The position numbers and the translations under genes were made by a program. Of a stretch of DNA of 64,000 nt, positions 32,701 through 42,639 are shown piece by piece (the first letter of the stretch is position 1; each line of letters begins with the position of its first letter). The stretch covers positions 47,098,992 through 47,162,991 of the forward strand of contig OX031065.1 in assembly GCA_943736015.1 (NCBI GenBank), read 5' to 3'. The stretch is from Tridacna crocea. Lineage: Eukaryota; Mollusca; Bivalvia; Cardiida; Cardiidae. A model generated the notes under the pieces. The model was not told the origin of the DNA. It saw nothing but the letters and a program-made list of their open reading frames with translations, and searched no databases.

Positions 32701-35700
32701 ACCTCTGGACTAAGCGTGATATAAGGATGGCAATCCTAAATTACCTTCTGATATGAAAAGTGCCTCACAACTAATATGATAAAGGTATGGCAACCCCAAA
32801 TTACTTTCAGATATGAAAAGTACCTCACGGCTAAGCACGATAAATGTATGGTAACCCCAAATTGCCATATGATATGAAAAGTACCTCACGTCTTAGTATG
32901 ATAAAGGTATGGCAACCCTAGATTACCTTCAGATATGAAGAGTAGCTCACTACTCAGCAAACGAAAAGCCTTTGGCACAGACAGTGTGTCACATGTCAGC
33001 TTGAAGGTCTGGGATATACTGCACACTTTGGCCGCGTACAGGCCTAGAGCAAACGTCCTTTGTAATGGCAGATCCTAAAATAGAAAGCCTGACCATTTTA
33101 TGAAAAGTTTTATTGAACAACCAAAAGAAATATGCGGAAGATTGTCACATGCACAAATAATTAGAACATTAGCCAAGTACAATGACATGCAATACACATA
33201 ATATAAAACGCAGACCTAAATGATGTAAACACTACTCAACCACGCTTTTTTGAAAGAGTGTAAAGCATCTGCAAAAAGTATCGACCCAGGTCAGCCTGCG
33301 CAGTCCGCCCAGGCTGACCTGGGCAGAGAAACTTTTTGCTATTGGTCGATTCTCTGTATGTCAAAGGACTAGTGTACCTCAGGTTTTCGTGGATAGTTAA
33401 ACAAAAGCTTAGCACCTTTGTACTAATTGATCTGCTTTAGGCTAAAGCAAACTTGTGTGGTAGGTTTCACTTTTGAAATATTTTTGGTCGATAGCGTACA
33501 AGACTTGAGCACTAATTACTAATTGGAGAGATCATCAGACCTCTCCAACAGTGGTGAGTTTAAAAGGCAGACTGCTAAAGAATTTGCTGTCTAATTCTAT
33601 TTCTTCTAGCGTAGTTGTTCTGATACATAGTCTGTTTCGTCATGGTTTTGCGAATAAAGCGAAATGAAAAAACCGAAACAGGAAATAGACGTGGTTTATT
33701 TTTATAAATGACGGATTTCAGAAAAGATTTGAGTAATTTGCCATGGCTCCAAATAAACTCTCTAATAATTGTAGTTTTTTTTTTTTTCTTTTATTAAGCA
33801 AATATTCCAAGCAAAAGAAAAAATAAGAAGAATTTCGTTAAAAAAGAAAAGGAAGACTGCTGGACAAGAACATGCAATTTGAAAACGCGACAAGAAGGTC
33901 AAATTACCGTCATGTAAAGCATATGAGGTTTCTATGCGGCGGCTTTTTTACTCATTTGTTTACATGTACCAAAATACCGGTATATTGAAATTGAAAGCCA
34001 ATGAACTATTTGAAAACATTGACGCTGATCTCTCCTGGCTTCTTTTTTAAAGAAGCCAATTTGTAGTTATTGCGACAGGATTCATTCCTCTCTCACCGCT
34101 GAACATTCCTAGAACGACGGGTTATGTGGGGAGGCAACCAATGGCTTCGAGAGGGTTTCATGAGGAGTACTGGTAAAAGAAAAACCAGGAAAGTATGGAT
34201 AAGTGCACTGTCTGCCGTAATACAAAGTTGAAAACGACGTTAAATACCATACAATCAATCAATCCTACCTCTAAATATTCCTTGACGTCCATCTCCATTG
34301 ACTCAAGGAAGCTTCTCACAGCTGATTGGTCAAATTTTGAAGATCCGTTTCCGGTTTGCACCATTTGCGATTGTGTCCATTCTTCAGCCTTGGATCCGTT
34401 TGTGGCGATGTCAGTTCCTGTCATTTTTTGAAAATCACATGATATGACGTAGCAAAGTGTCTGAGACGTCTTTACTGCTTTTATTCGGACGGGAGATAAT
34501 TAATTCGATGTCATTAACTGATCGAATATTGCTTTAATTGACGCTCAATAATTGCCCTGCAACACGCGAAAAGGGGCATTCGTACATTTGCGTAAAGCGT
34601 CGTCTCGGATCAGCCTGCGCAGTCCGCGCAGGCTGATCCGAGACGATACTTTCCGTTTTTAGGTGATTTTCTGTTTTGCGCAAGTCTAATGTAACACGAA
34701 ATCTAATGTAGTCGTAAAGTGCGGTTCCGGACGACATTTAACGCAATGGTCCGAATGCCCCTTTCCGCATATGTCGCAGACCGTTTCATATTAGTCATAT
34801 CTTGGATATTAACGTTTTTTCACGTTTTCACAAGTACTTTACTGGAGACCGTGACCTTGCCCATGGGCACTCTCACGAAAAAGCTAAGTTCCCCGCGAGA
34901 AGATCAAACCTGGGATTCATTGATAAGTAATTCTACACCTTAGTTACAGAGCCATGCCGGACGATACTCTGATATTGATAGTGATAGTTTCACAAAATCT
35001 TTATTTTCATTCATTCCTCGTTTTGAATAGTAGGATTCGTATTTTAGACAGCTTACATCGTGATCTACCGTGAGACAGAGCGTCGGCCTCATAACCTAAA
35101 GGTCCTGAGTTCGACACCTGGGATTTTTCATTGACCCATACATTCGGAGCGAGAACTGGTGTACGAGTAGTTCCCAGGAAGCAGAATCGAGAGAGATTAG
35201 TATAAGTTTTGAGAACTTGTTTTTCAATCGATGTGAAATAAATATGTTTAACCCTTTACCAAACAATCCCTGGTTTTTACGGCCCTGAAAAAGAGGCCTT
35301 TTGAAAACATTGTGGAAAAAGGAGAAAATGCTGGTAACCAGCATTTTCTCCTTTTTCCACAATGTTTTCTACCTTACTGGAAACAAATTTTAATTTAAGA
35401 CTTGCGTTTATTTTGTCATCTGCAACTGCTTTGACTTTGGACCAGTCTAAAATTTTGTTGTTTGGGAAAGGGTTAAACTAAAAAAAGTGCTGTCTGATCT
35501 CGAGTCTACTTTGTCAGATACGATGAGATTTTTCTAGTGAAAAGAAATTAACCCTTAGTATGCTAAGAGCGACTCACTGATCTTTTCCAAATAGTGTAGA
35601 TCAAGATCAGATGGCACAGAGTGTTAAGTCTGATCTCCGATCTACACTGTCCGATAAGGAGAATATATTTCTCATAGAGTTAATTCTGACATAGCAAAAT

Positions 35701-35968
35701 TATTGGTTTTACCACAAGCTTGAAAGTTTCATTTCAGGTTTTAGGGTCAAGTTCTCTTCATAGTGCAGTTTCTATTAATTAAATATCTGCCTCAATATTG
35801 AGCTCATCAGTTAGATTTTTTAATTAACTTTGTATTTGTATTGATAGTGAACAAAAGGGTAAAAGGGTACGGTAAAAGGATTGAAGAAGAGAGAGACAGA
35901 GACGGAGTGACAGAGACAGAGAGACAGACAGACAGACAAGTGAGGGCGAGGGGAGAGAGAGGGGGAAG

Positions 35969-36017
<49 letters not shown>

Positions 36018-36361
36018 GGGAACACAGACAGACGAGAGGAGAAAGAGGGATGGAGAGACTGACAGACAAATTTTGCCAAACCTGTTTTCATTTCTCTACC
36101 CTCTGATTCTCCATATTTATCGTCAGGCCAAAGTTTCTGTATAAATTCAACATAATTCTCTCCAAGCTGTTTCAACAGCTCTGAATCCAAGCCCAGTCTG
36201 TTTGCTGACCACGAATCTAACTGACCACTGCCCAGAACGTATCTAGCATAGGGTTTGGTGACGAAGACCAGCTGGTATGGAATGGACATACTTGTAATCA
36301 GTAACACAAGGGAAATGAAGGAAGTGGTAAAAACAGCAAAGCAGCAGCGCCCACACTCCAT
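29784..36361 (-). CDS. claudin/PMP22-like four-transmembrane protein B, complete, 5 exons
   Basis: On the minus strand, coding exons are 36361-36082, 34417-34269, 33074-32927, 31712-31554 and 30139-29784 (stop TAA), with phases 1, 0, 1, 1. They give 363 residues. Transmembrane segments lie near residues 6-30, 206-224, 234-258 and 279-302, followed by a 60-residue charged tail. The first extracellular loop, spread over exons 1-3, ends with G154-L155-Y156, C161 and C171, a GLW-C-C-like motif with Tyr for Trp. The exon 4 frame is fixed by phase; an open frame in another phase there is not the coding one. Exon 1 may instead end at 36100 (donor GTAGAG rather than GTTTGG), giving 357 residues in the same frame. 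The exon 2 acceptor has a poor pyrimidine tract and is the least certain junction. TTTTCAG just upstream of the ATG suggests a 5' UTR intron. The last two introns match gene A in place and phase. Confidence -1.
30225..30310 (-). mobile_element. tRNA-like sequence, SINE head remnant
   Basis: Minus strand TAGCTCAGTGGTTATGG and GGATTCGAATCC look like A and B boxes, but no stable acceptor stem is seen. In claudin-like gene B intron 4. Confidence -1.
30402..30956. repeat. 0.55-kb element with TTAAAGGTGG inverted ends
   Basis: TTAAAGGTGGGTATTTAG ... GGGCCACCTTTAA, with GGCTACGTA and CAAGTGACTGGCACCTGAC inside. Copies at 39112-39515 (reversed, truncated) and 50285-50834. Confidence -1.
31133..31364. 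repeat. PB-MITE, TACTCATTTCTACGC variant, reverse orientation
   Basis: TTAACCCTTTACCACATAAG start; the variant arm AATGCGTAGAAATGAGTATC is on the right. Centre GGTAAAATTGCTCGTCACGA. Confidence -1.
31810..31965 (-). mobile_element. SINE type 1, degenerate
   Basis: Minus-strand head and B box (GATACCCGAGAGTGGGTGTC) recognisable; intron 3 of claudin-like gene B. Confidence -1.
32143..32577 (-). mobile_element. SINE type 3 interrupted by a CCWGG element
   Basis: Tail at 32150 (GTATTGGGGTTTAACGCC), head at 32577. The family sequence ACCACCAGGTCATGAG is split at its CCAGG by the element at 32363-32533. Confidence -1.
32363..32533. repeat. CCWGG palindromic element, partly deleted
   Basis: GCCCGTATTCACCAAC ... 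GTGAATACGGGC, flanked by CCTGG and CAAGG; part of the centre is lost. Confidence -1.
32625..32960 (-). repeat. 60-bp tandem array that multiplies the exon 3 5' splice site of claudin-like gene B
   Basis: About five units of 60-62 bp. Each unit carries the last 30 bases of exon 3 plus 30 bases of intron. The genuine donor is at 32926. Copies are centred near 32866, 32804, 32744 and 32683. Three of them keep GTAAT after a GAAG- or GAAA-like exon end; the 32866 copy has GC instead of GT. Confidence -1.
33243..33440. repeat. GCGCAGG-palindrome element
   Basis: AGCATCTGCAAAAAGTATCG and GTCAGCCTGCGCAGTCCGCC; right terminus missing. Nothing recognised from 33441 to 34060. Confidence -1.
34062..34262 (+). 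mobile_element. SINE type 2, 5'-truncated, abutting a splice site
   Basis: Body and tail (AATACCATACAATCAATCAA) without head. Its last base is six from the donor of claudin-like gene B exon 2 (34268). Confidence -1.
34556..34780. repeat. GCGCAGGCTAAT-type palindromic element
   Basis: TGCAACACGCGAAAAGGGGC start, centre GCGCAGTCCGCGCAGGCTG, and a right end with CCGAATGCCCCTTTCCGC. Confidence -1.
35061..35250 (+). mobile_element. SINE type 1, head damaged
   Basis: GAGACAGAGCGTCGGCCTCA ... AAATAAATATGTTTA; a PB-MITE sits at the end of its tail. Confidence -1.
35248..35476. repeat. PB-MITE, complete, GCTGG core
   Basis: TTAACCCTTTACCAAAC ... GGGAAAGGGTTAA; inserted into the TTTAA of a SINE tail. 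Confidence -1.
35548..35745. repeat. CAGACTGCAC-palindrome element
   Basis: TTAACCCTTAGTATGCTAAG start, palindrome at 35590-35650; a partial copy precedes it at 35490. Confidence -1.
35885..36045. repeat. (GA)n microsatellite
   Basis: Imperfect and perfect GA runs in intron 1 of claudin-like gene B, 37 bases after the exon 1 donor; pyrimidine-rich on the gene strand. Confidence -1.
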
Positions 36362-36397
36362 TGTTAAAGTCGTTCTTCGACTGAAAAGTTGAAGACT

Positions 36398-36626
36398 TAT
36401 AACATTTCCCAAATGACAACTTTTAGACTGTCCCAAACTCAAAGTGTTTGCAGATGACAATTTTTGAATTAGATGAGAATGACAGAAAGTTTTCTGATAG
36501 GCTAGAAAACACTGTGGGAAAAGGAGAAATTGCTCGTTACGAGCAATTTCTCCTTTTCCCACAGGGTTTTTTTAAAGACTTGTACTGCAGACACGTAAAA
36601 AACAGGGTTTGTTTGGGAAAAAGTTA
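36398..36626. repeat. PB-MITE, GCTCGT core, in the leader of claudin-like gene B
   Basis: TAACATTTCCCAAATGAC ... GGGAAAAAGTTAA; 37 bases upstream of the ATG at 36361. An open frame runs from the element into exon 1. Confidence -1.
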
Positions 36627-36713
36627 AAGGTACATCTTTTTATCATTTTTATCCGGTTTTTAATCAATTTTGTCTTTATTTTATGAAACTATATCTATTC
36701 TTGTATCTTCTAG

Positions 36714-36799
36714 CCAAAATGTTGCCTCTGACAGTTGCAAGGTTGCAGAGATTACTCCGGATAGAAAAAGGCGATTCATTCTCTGGAGGCCATCCCTAA
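36714..36799 (+). other. exon-like island, possible terminal exon
   Basis: After CTTGTATCTTCTAG, an acceptor-like sequence, a 26-codon frame begins MLPLTVARLQRLL and ends GGHP-stop. It is more GC-rich than its surroundings. No family is recognised and no partner exon was found; it may be chance. Confidence -1.
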
Positions 36800-36992
36800 A
36801 AATTACAACCACAGCTTCCGGTTTCAATCGAAGATAAATCCCTTGCGTTTCTTTATCCCATATACCATATATTGTTTATTTCAAAATCCACATTTACACA
36901 GCTGACAAGATTCTATACTCTGTAAGGTTTTAAAAGCGTTCGGTTACTCTCTAGCTGTCAAAATGTATCTTCAAACTCTGTTGAAAGCTTTA

Positions 36993-37346
36993 TTAAGGTA
37001 GCGGATCCGTAAAAGAAAACAGCAATTTCCACTATAATATTATCCTACAAGATTTGCTGTGATTGAAAATGAGTATTGTTGTATTACTTTCACCAAGCTA
37101 CTTTTTTTTTCTTTTTGTCCTTCTTAGAACTATCATTTATAAATCTAAAACCAATATGTTCTCATTACAAAGGGAGATAATAATTATCCCCTTTTCTGAA
37201 AAACATCAAGACATAATTTCAAGATAGACAGCAAAAGAATTTCTGGTCTGTAAAAAAATGTGCAAAAGTATTTTATCGTATTTGTCAACTATCAAGAAAC
37301 TTTATGCCATGCTGCTCTAGAAGTATTACTGGTCTACTACCTTAAA
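36993..37346. repeat. 0.35-kb TTAAGGTAG-ended element
   Basis: TTAAGGTAGCGGATCCG ... GGTCTACTACCTTAA; homologous inside to 18857-19234. Confidence -1.
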
Positions 37347-37399
37347 CAGATGTTCGAATACGTTAGTTGATTTACAGTAACTGGCTGAAACATAAATGA

Positions 37400-37668
37400 T
37401 AAATGAGCTATGTTCAGTGAAAGAGGGGTTTTAATGGATCTGCGAAAAATATCGACCCAGGTCAGCCTGCGCAGTCCGTGCAGGCTGATCTGAGCCGATA
37501 CTTTTCGCTATTTATCAATTATCTGTATGCCAAAGGACCAGTCTATCTCATGATTAGGTTGGTTGTTAAAAACTGAGTTGATATTATGGATCCATAAGTA
37601 TGTGATGGCTTTCTTGGTATCATGGATCACGGATATGCATTAGGCCCCCTTTTGTCAGAGCATTGCAA
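37400..37668. repeat. GCGCAGG-palindrome element, complete
   Basis: GCTATGTTCAGTGAAAGAGG ... GCATTAGGCCCCCTTTTGTC; centre GTCAGCCTGCGCAGTCCGTG. Confidence -1.
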
Positions 37669-37744
37669 ATGTATATGGGAAATAAAAGGACCGAAAGTTC
37701 TGAAAAGTGGTAATGAGAAATGGCACCGCAGGATGTTGGTTGTT

Positions 37745-38317
37745 TGGTTGGTTGTATTGGGGTTTAACGCCACTTTAACAGCTAAGGTCATATCATGGCG
37801 GTCGGTGACGCACATGTGTTTCCTGGCTTTCTCACACCGTTACTTGGTTGTATTTGGGTTTAACGCCACTTTAACAGCTAAGATCATATCATGGCGATCG
37901 GTGACGCACATGTGTTTCCCGGCTTTTTCATACCAGTACTAACACAACTTTCTTTCCAAAGCCACCGACTACTTTTCTCACATGCTTCAGCAGAGGTGAG
38001 AGGTAAAAATACGCCGGAAAGAAAGTTCGCCTCAACCTGGGTCCGTATTCACCAACCATTCTTAAGACTATTCTTTGTCTTGTTCTTCAAGATTTTCCAA
38101 CTGTGAAAGTAACAGAACTTCTGATTGGCTAAACCAAATGGTTAAACCAAATGGTTTAGCCATTCAGAAGTTCTGTTACTTTCACACTGACAAAATTCTG
38201 AAGAATAAGACTAAGAATGTTCTTAAGAATGGTTGGTGAATACGGACCCTGGTATCGAACTCAAAACCACCAGGTCACGAGTCCGACAAGCTCACCACTG
38301 AGCCACCCGGGCGGGCC
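37745..38317 (-). mobile_element. SINE type 3, duplicated tail, interrupted by a CCWGG element
   Basis: Tail segment present twice in tandem (37745-37845, 37846 onward); head at 38317. The element at 38042-38247 splits it. Confidence -1.
38042..38247. repeat. CCWGG palindromic element
   Basis: GTCCGTATTCACCAACC ... GGTTGGTGAATACGGAC with CCTGG on both sides; inserted in the SINE's CCGGGTATCG. Confidence -1.
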
Positions 38318-38509
38318 TGCAGGATGTAGTGTAAGCCCAATAGCAGGTAACAAATAAAGTGTTGAATTACTTTTGACTTTACTCCATACCTTTTAAAAGT
38401 ATGGATAATAATTATTGTGAAGATGACTAGCTTTTATTGTACAGTCGGTACAAGAATCACTGACAGCAAGAAAGAAAAAAGAATTTTAAAAGGAGGTCAA
38501 AAGATACCA

Positions 38510-38709
38510 GGGCCCGTATTCACCAACCATTCTTGAGAATATTCTTAGCCTTATTCTCCAAGATATTCAGAGTTTGAAAGTAACACAACTTCTGATTGGC
38601 TAAACCATTTGGTTTAGCCAATCAGAAGCTGTGTTACTTTCAAATATAGAAAATTCTGGAGAATAAGCCAAAGAATGTTCTTAAGAATGGTTGGTGAATA
38701 CAGGCCCAT
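38510..38709. repeat. CCWGG palindromic element
   Basis: GCCCGTATTCACCAACC ... TGGTGAATACAGGC; flanks CCAGG and CCATG. Nothing recognised from 38710 to 39110. Confidence -1.
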
Positions 38710-39111
38710 GCAGGTCTATTTTTTAAATTTTCATCTTGTTTTAAAATCAACTTCTCCTGCCAGCAACTAACGGTTGGACCGACCGTGCAATAACAGATTG
38801 TCATCTTCGCAAAAATTTCCATATTTTTACAGAGTAGGATTTGAATTCAAATACACTTTGACATCGCCATTGCTTACTTCTGGCCGTTATTGGGGGCTAA
38901 AAGTACAGTATTGTATGTAACATTTGTACAAGCTTTCGCAAAATTCCGACACGAGGTCTAAAAGTAATTTAATAGGCTTCGTATCACTTCTGTGAATTTT
39001 TCATTCTTATTTTTAATATTTAAATAGATTTTCTTTTTCTTATCTATAGGTGGTTTCAAAATACATTTATAAATGTTTGGTTAGGTTAAAAGAAGATCTA
39101 AATATCTTCCT

Positions 39112-39515
39112 TTAAAGGTGGCCCTTCAGATTTTGGGACGAAAATTTTACAAAAATACAAAAATCATCCTTATGCTTCTATAGCCTTTTAATTTGCGTTC
39201 ATAAAACCCCAGTAGTCGAAAACCATCCGATAACACGAGAAATTAGAGATTTATTACGGACCAGGTTGACACCAACAGGAGACACATTCTATTTTTAGAT
39301 TATTAATTCTCTCATTTAAATACGGGAAAAACACAGACGAAGTTTCAAACATCTGTCCGAAGAAGACATTACGGAAAATAATTGTTACATGTTTGTTATG
39401 TAATGGAATTTAAGCGTTATTAGTCACGTGCCAGTCACTTGACATTCCCAAACTGCTTTATTGATTTTTGGCGCGAAATCTAAAAATAGCTTAAGAGGCT
39501 ACGTAGCCTTTTATA
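39112..39515. repeat. TTAAAGGTGG element, reversed and truncated
   Basis: TTAAAGGTGGCCCTTCAG start, then the homologous interior up to GGCTACGTAGCC. Confidence -1.
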
Positions 39516-39519
39516 CATG

Positions 39520-39835
39520 GTGTAATTACTATCAACATAATGTAAGTATTATATACACGGTGTAATCATTATATACACAGTTAAGTATTATATACACGAT
39601 GTAAGTACTACACAAAAAGTGCAAGTATTTAATACATGATGTAAGTATTAAATACAGGGTGTAAGTATTGTACACATGATGTAAGTATTATAATCATACA
39701 TGATATGATATACGTATCTTTATTTACACAATGTATGTATTATACACATGGTGTTGGTTGTATATACATTACGTAATTGTTATATACATCATGTAAGTTT
39801 TATATACTGGTACATGATGTAGGTTTTACTGGACC
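39520..39835. repeat. degenerate 20-bp minisatellite
   Basis: About 15 units of TGTAAGTATTATATACACGA-like sequence. Confidence -1.
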
Positions 39836-39850
39836 CGTGCTCATGAAACT

Positions 39851-40079
39851 TTAACTCTTTACCACATGAGAAAATTCTAGACTGGTCCAAATTGAAAGCA
39901 TTTGCAGACGACAAATTAAAGATGACGAAAAAACAGAAATTTGCTCTGGGAAGGGTAGAAAACATTGTGGGAAAAGGAGAAAATGCTGGTTACCAGCATT
40001 TTCTTCTTTTCCCACAATGTTTTCTAAAGACTTCTTTCTCAGGGGCGTCAAAACTAGGGATTGTGTGGTAATGGGTTAA
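39851..40079. repeat. PB-MITE, complete, GCTGGT core
   Basis: TTAACTCTTTACCACATGAG ... GGTAATGGGTTAA. Only an unassigned exon-like stretch (40123-40187) is seen up to 40400. Confidence -1.
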
Positions 40080-40404
40080 TCATGCTTATGCGATTTATGC
40101 TCAAACTTTCATTTTCTTTAGTGACTCTGCGAAGTACGTCAATGAGAAATATAGACTTTCATTTATATGAGGAAGAAGGAAATTTCTTTCAAACATTGAA
40201 AAGTTGCTCCATGAGGTGCAATCAAATCAATTCTGTATATTATTTCGAATTTTATGCTCAAATAAATTGAGCATGAATGAATTTTTTTGTTGCACCGACC
40301 CTGATGTCAGAAAAGAGTCAGAGTTGCGCATAGAAGTGAAAGAAAAACAAGAAAAAATGTAGAAGAATTTTTGTATTGGTAATATTTTCAGTAAAACCTC
40401 TTAC

Positions 40405-40447
40405 CTTACTTCCAAGTATGTCCTTAACAACTTCAACAGGTCTGTGA
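40405..40447 (-). other. exon-like 43-base island
   Basis: On the minus strand CTTATTTTAG precedes it and GTAAGA follows it, both good splice signals. In phase 2 it reads HRPVEVVKDILGSK without a stop. No neighbouring exons were found, and it abuts the long hairpin at 40473-40915. Low confidence. Confidence -1.
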
Positions 40448-40472
40448 CTAAAATAAGCGTGGCTCTACCACA

Positions 40473-40915
40473 GCGGGGAATCACGTGACACAACAACAAC
40501 AACAATGACCGATATTTGAAAAAATTCTCCGACTTCAGGTAAGAAAATCTTCAATAATTCCGTTAATACATGACCGATTGGAATTCGGTTTGAAGCAAAG
40601 AAGGCGGAAGGACTCCAGGGATTTGCCTGATGTGTTAGATTTTTTAAACAACACCTGATAAAAAAGTTATTGACGAGCCAACAAATTATCCAGGGTAAAA
40701 AATTTGTTTGCTCGTCAATGACTTTTTTATCAGGTGTTGTTTAAAAAATCTAATACACCAAGCAAATCCCTGGAGTCCTTTCGCCTTCTCTGCTTCAAAC
40801 CAAATTCCAATCGGTCATGTGTTAACGGAATTATTGAAGATTTTCTTACCTGAAGTCGGGGAATTTTTTCAAATATCGGTCATTGTTGTTGTTGTTGTGT
40901 CATGTGATTCCCCGC
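40473..40915. repeat. long inverted repeat, about 210-bp arms, 22-base loop
   Basis: GCGGGGAATCACGTGACA pairs with TGTCATGTGATTCCCCGC, with continuous high similarity to the loop at 40684-40705. Each arm holds CTTCAGGTAAGAAAATC, a splice-donor-like sequence. Confidence -1.
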
Positions 40916-41025
40916 CGTTTTTACGGCAGCAGGTAGATCTATCCTTGAATGATGAAACATGAGGAACACTCAAACAAAACACACGACGTGATACCAGCTG
41001 GTAACTCGTGCCTCGGCATTTGATA

Positions 41026-41225
41026 CTCTTTACCAAACGACAAAGTTTTACACTGGTAGAAATTGAAACCCTTAGCAGACGACAATCTAAATGTGGTTCA
41101 AAGGATCGGATTTGTCAATGACAGGGAGGAAAGAAAAACATTGTGGGAAAAGGAGAAAATGCTGGTTACCAGCATATTCTCCTTTTTCCACAGTGTTTTC
41201 AAAAGCTTTCTTACGGGACCTGTAA
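41026..41225. repeat. PB-MITE, right-truncated
   Basis: ACTCTTTACCAAACGAC start and hairpin present; ends at GCTTTCTTACGGG. Confidence -1.
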
Positions 41226-41247
41226 AACATGCTTTATAAATCATTCC

Positions 41248-41457
41248 GGTGTCCGTGGCTCTGAGGTATAGAGCGTCGGCCTCTTAACCATTAGGTCCTG
41301 AGTTCGATACCCGGGAGCGGGTGTCAGCTTTGGGATTTTTCATCGGCCCACACATTCGGCGCGAGTACTGGTGTAGTTCCCAGGAAGCAGAATCGAGAGA
41401 GATTAGTTTAAGTTGTTACAACTTATTTCTCAATTCGATGTGAAATAAATATGCTTA
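41248..41457 (+). mobile_element. SINE type 1, full length
   Basis: GGTGTCCGTGGCTCTGAGG head, GAGTTCGATACC B box, AAATAAATATGCTTAA tail. Confidence -1.
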
Positions 41458-41494
41458 AACTTAAATAATGTCGTTCCTCTACCTCTCTCCAGAG

Positions 41495-41768
41495 CTCCGG
41501 TAGCTCAGTTAGTAGCGTTCAAGACTAACAGGAGGTCGCCGGTTCGATCTTGCGCTCGGTTAATTTCTTTCCGAGGATTGATGACAGTCATTGCGACAGA
41601 CTTCATTCCTCTCTCACCGTTGGTCATTGTTTCGAAGATGGTTACACGGGAAAGAATGTGTGAAGTATTTGTAAAAAAAAAAAAACTAGGAAAGAATGGA
41701 TAGGTGCACTGGCCGTCGCAATATAACTGAAATGATGTTGAAAACGGCGTTAAACTCTATACATTCAA
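41495..41768 (+). mobile_element. SINE type 2, full length
   Basis: GCTCCGGTAGCTCAGTTAGTA A box, CCGGTTCGATCTT B box, body, and tail GTTAAACTCTATACATTCAA. Confidence -1.
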
Positions 41769-41919
41769 GTTTTTTTTAGCTATGTAGCCGTAACAATACA
41801 GAAATGTGACCTTATTTTTTTGTCTTGACTATAGTCGTTATCATCAGTTTTGTCAATTTCATCCTTACTGTAAATTCTATGATAATTAATCTCATTGGGT
41901 AATCTCGTTGGCCAATAAA

Positions 41920-41995
41920 ATAATATCGTCGATTTACTTCAAAAAACTCGTAACTAGCTGTATTTACGAGGTTTTATGAAGTAAACCAACGATAC
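41920..41995. repeat. imperfect palindrome
   Basis: AATATCGTCGATTTACTTC pairs with GAAGTAAACCAACGATA; relative of 26120-26225. Confidence -1.
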
Positions 41996-42094
41996 ATAAG
42001 TAATTGATATTAATTGCTACCTTATCCAGAATTGTTTGTAAAAATTGACCTGGGACTGGCTTGTAAATTATTTGCGATAATGAAACCCAAATTT

Positions 42095-42255
42095 TGGTGT
42101 TTTGGTGTTTCAGAGTTACGTCCTTTTGGGAATAATATTTCCTTATCGGACAGTGTAGATCTAAGATCAGGCTGCACGTTCTGTGCAGTCTGATCTTGAT
42201 CTACACTGTCGGCAACAGGTCAGCGAGTCGCTCTTGGCAGCCAAAGGGTTGATAT
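42095..42255. repeat. CAGACTGCAC-palindrome element, reversed
   Basis: CGGACAGTGTAGATCTAAGA with return arm, then GTCAGCGAGTCGCTCTTGGC. Confidence -1.
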
Positions 42256-42349
42256 TTGTGACAGTTTCTCTTGTTGTCGTTACAGTTTCACTTGAATGTC
42301 AGTGTATAATGATATGATTGGGTCCTCGATCTGTGAATTGTGCTGTAGC

Positions 42350-42571
42350 TACCACACACTACTGACTTTTGACGTTCTTGAGAAAAAGGACTTTTGAAAA
42401 CATTGTGGGAAAAGGAGAAAATGCTGGTAACCAGCATTTTCTCCTTTTCCCACAATGTTTTCTAACACTTCTTCTACATCTTCCACAATTTTAGCCTTAC
42501 TTTAAATTTTGCGTCTGCACAAGCTTTAGATTTGGATGGGTCTAAAATTTTGTCATGTGGTAAAGGGTTAA
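42350..42571. repeat. PB-MITE, GCTGGT core
   Basis: CTACCACACACTACTGAC ... GGTAAAGGGTTAA. Confidence -1.
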
Positions 42572-42639
42572 AAGCAAAGAGAATTGGAGATTTTTTTTTT
42601 CGACAACATTACAGTTCCCGGCAAGGGTTTTGTTTGTAT

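Noticed and set aside
35807-36082. Leu/Ser-rich open frames across the GA tract
   Set aside because: Microsatellite frames in intron 1 of claudin-like gene B, continuing past the exon 1 donor.
40708-40962. 84-codon frame in the right arm of the long hairpin
   Set aside because: Confined to the inverted repeat and ends in a GTT run; no recognisable domain.
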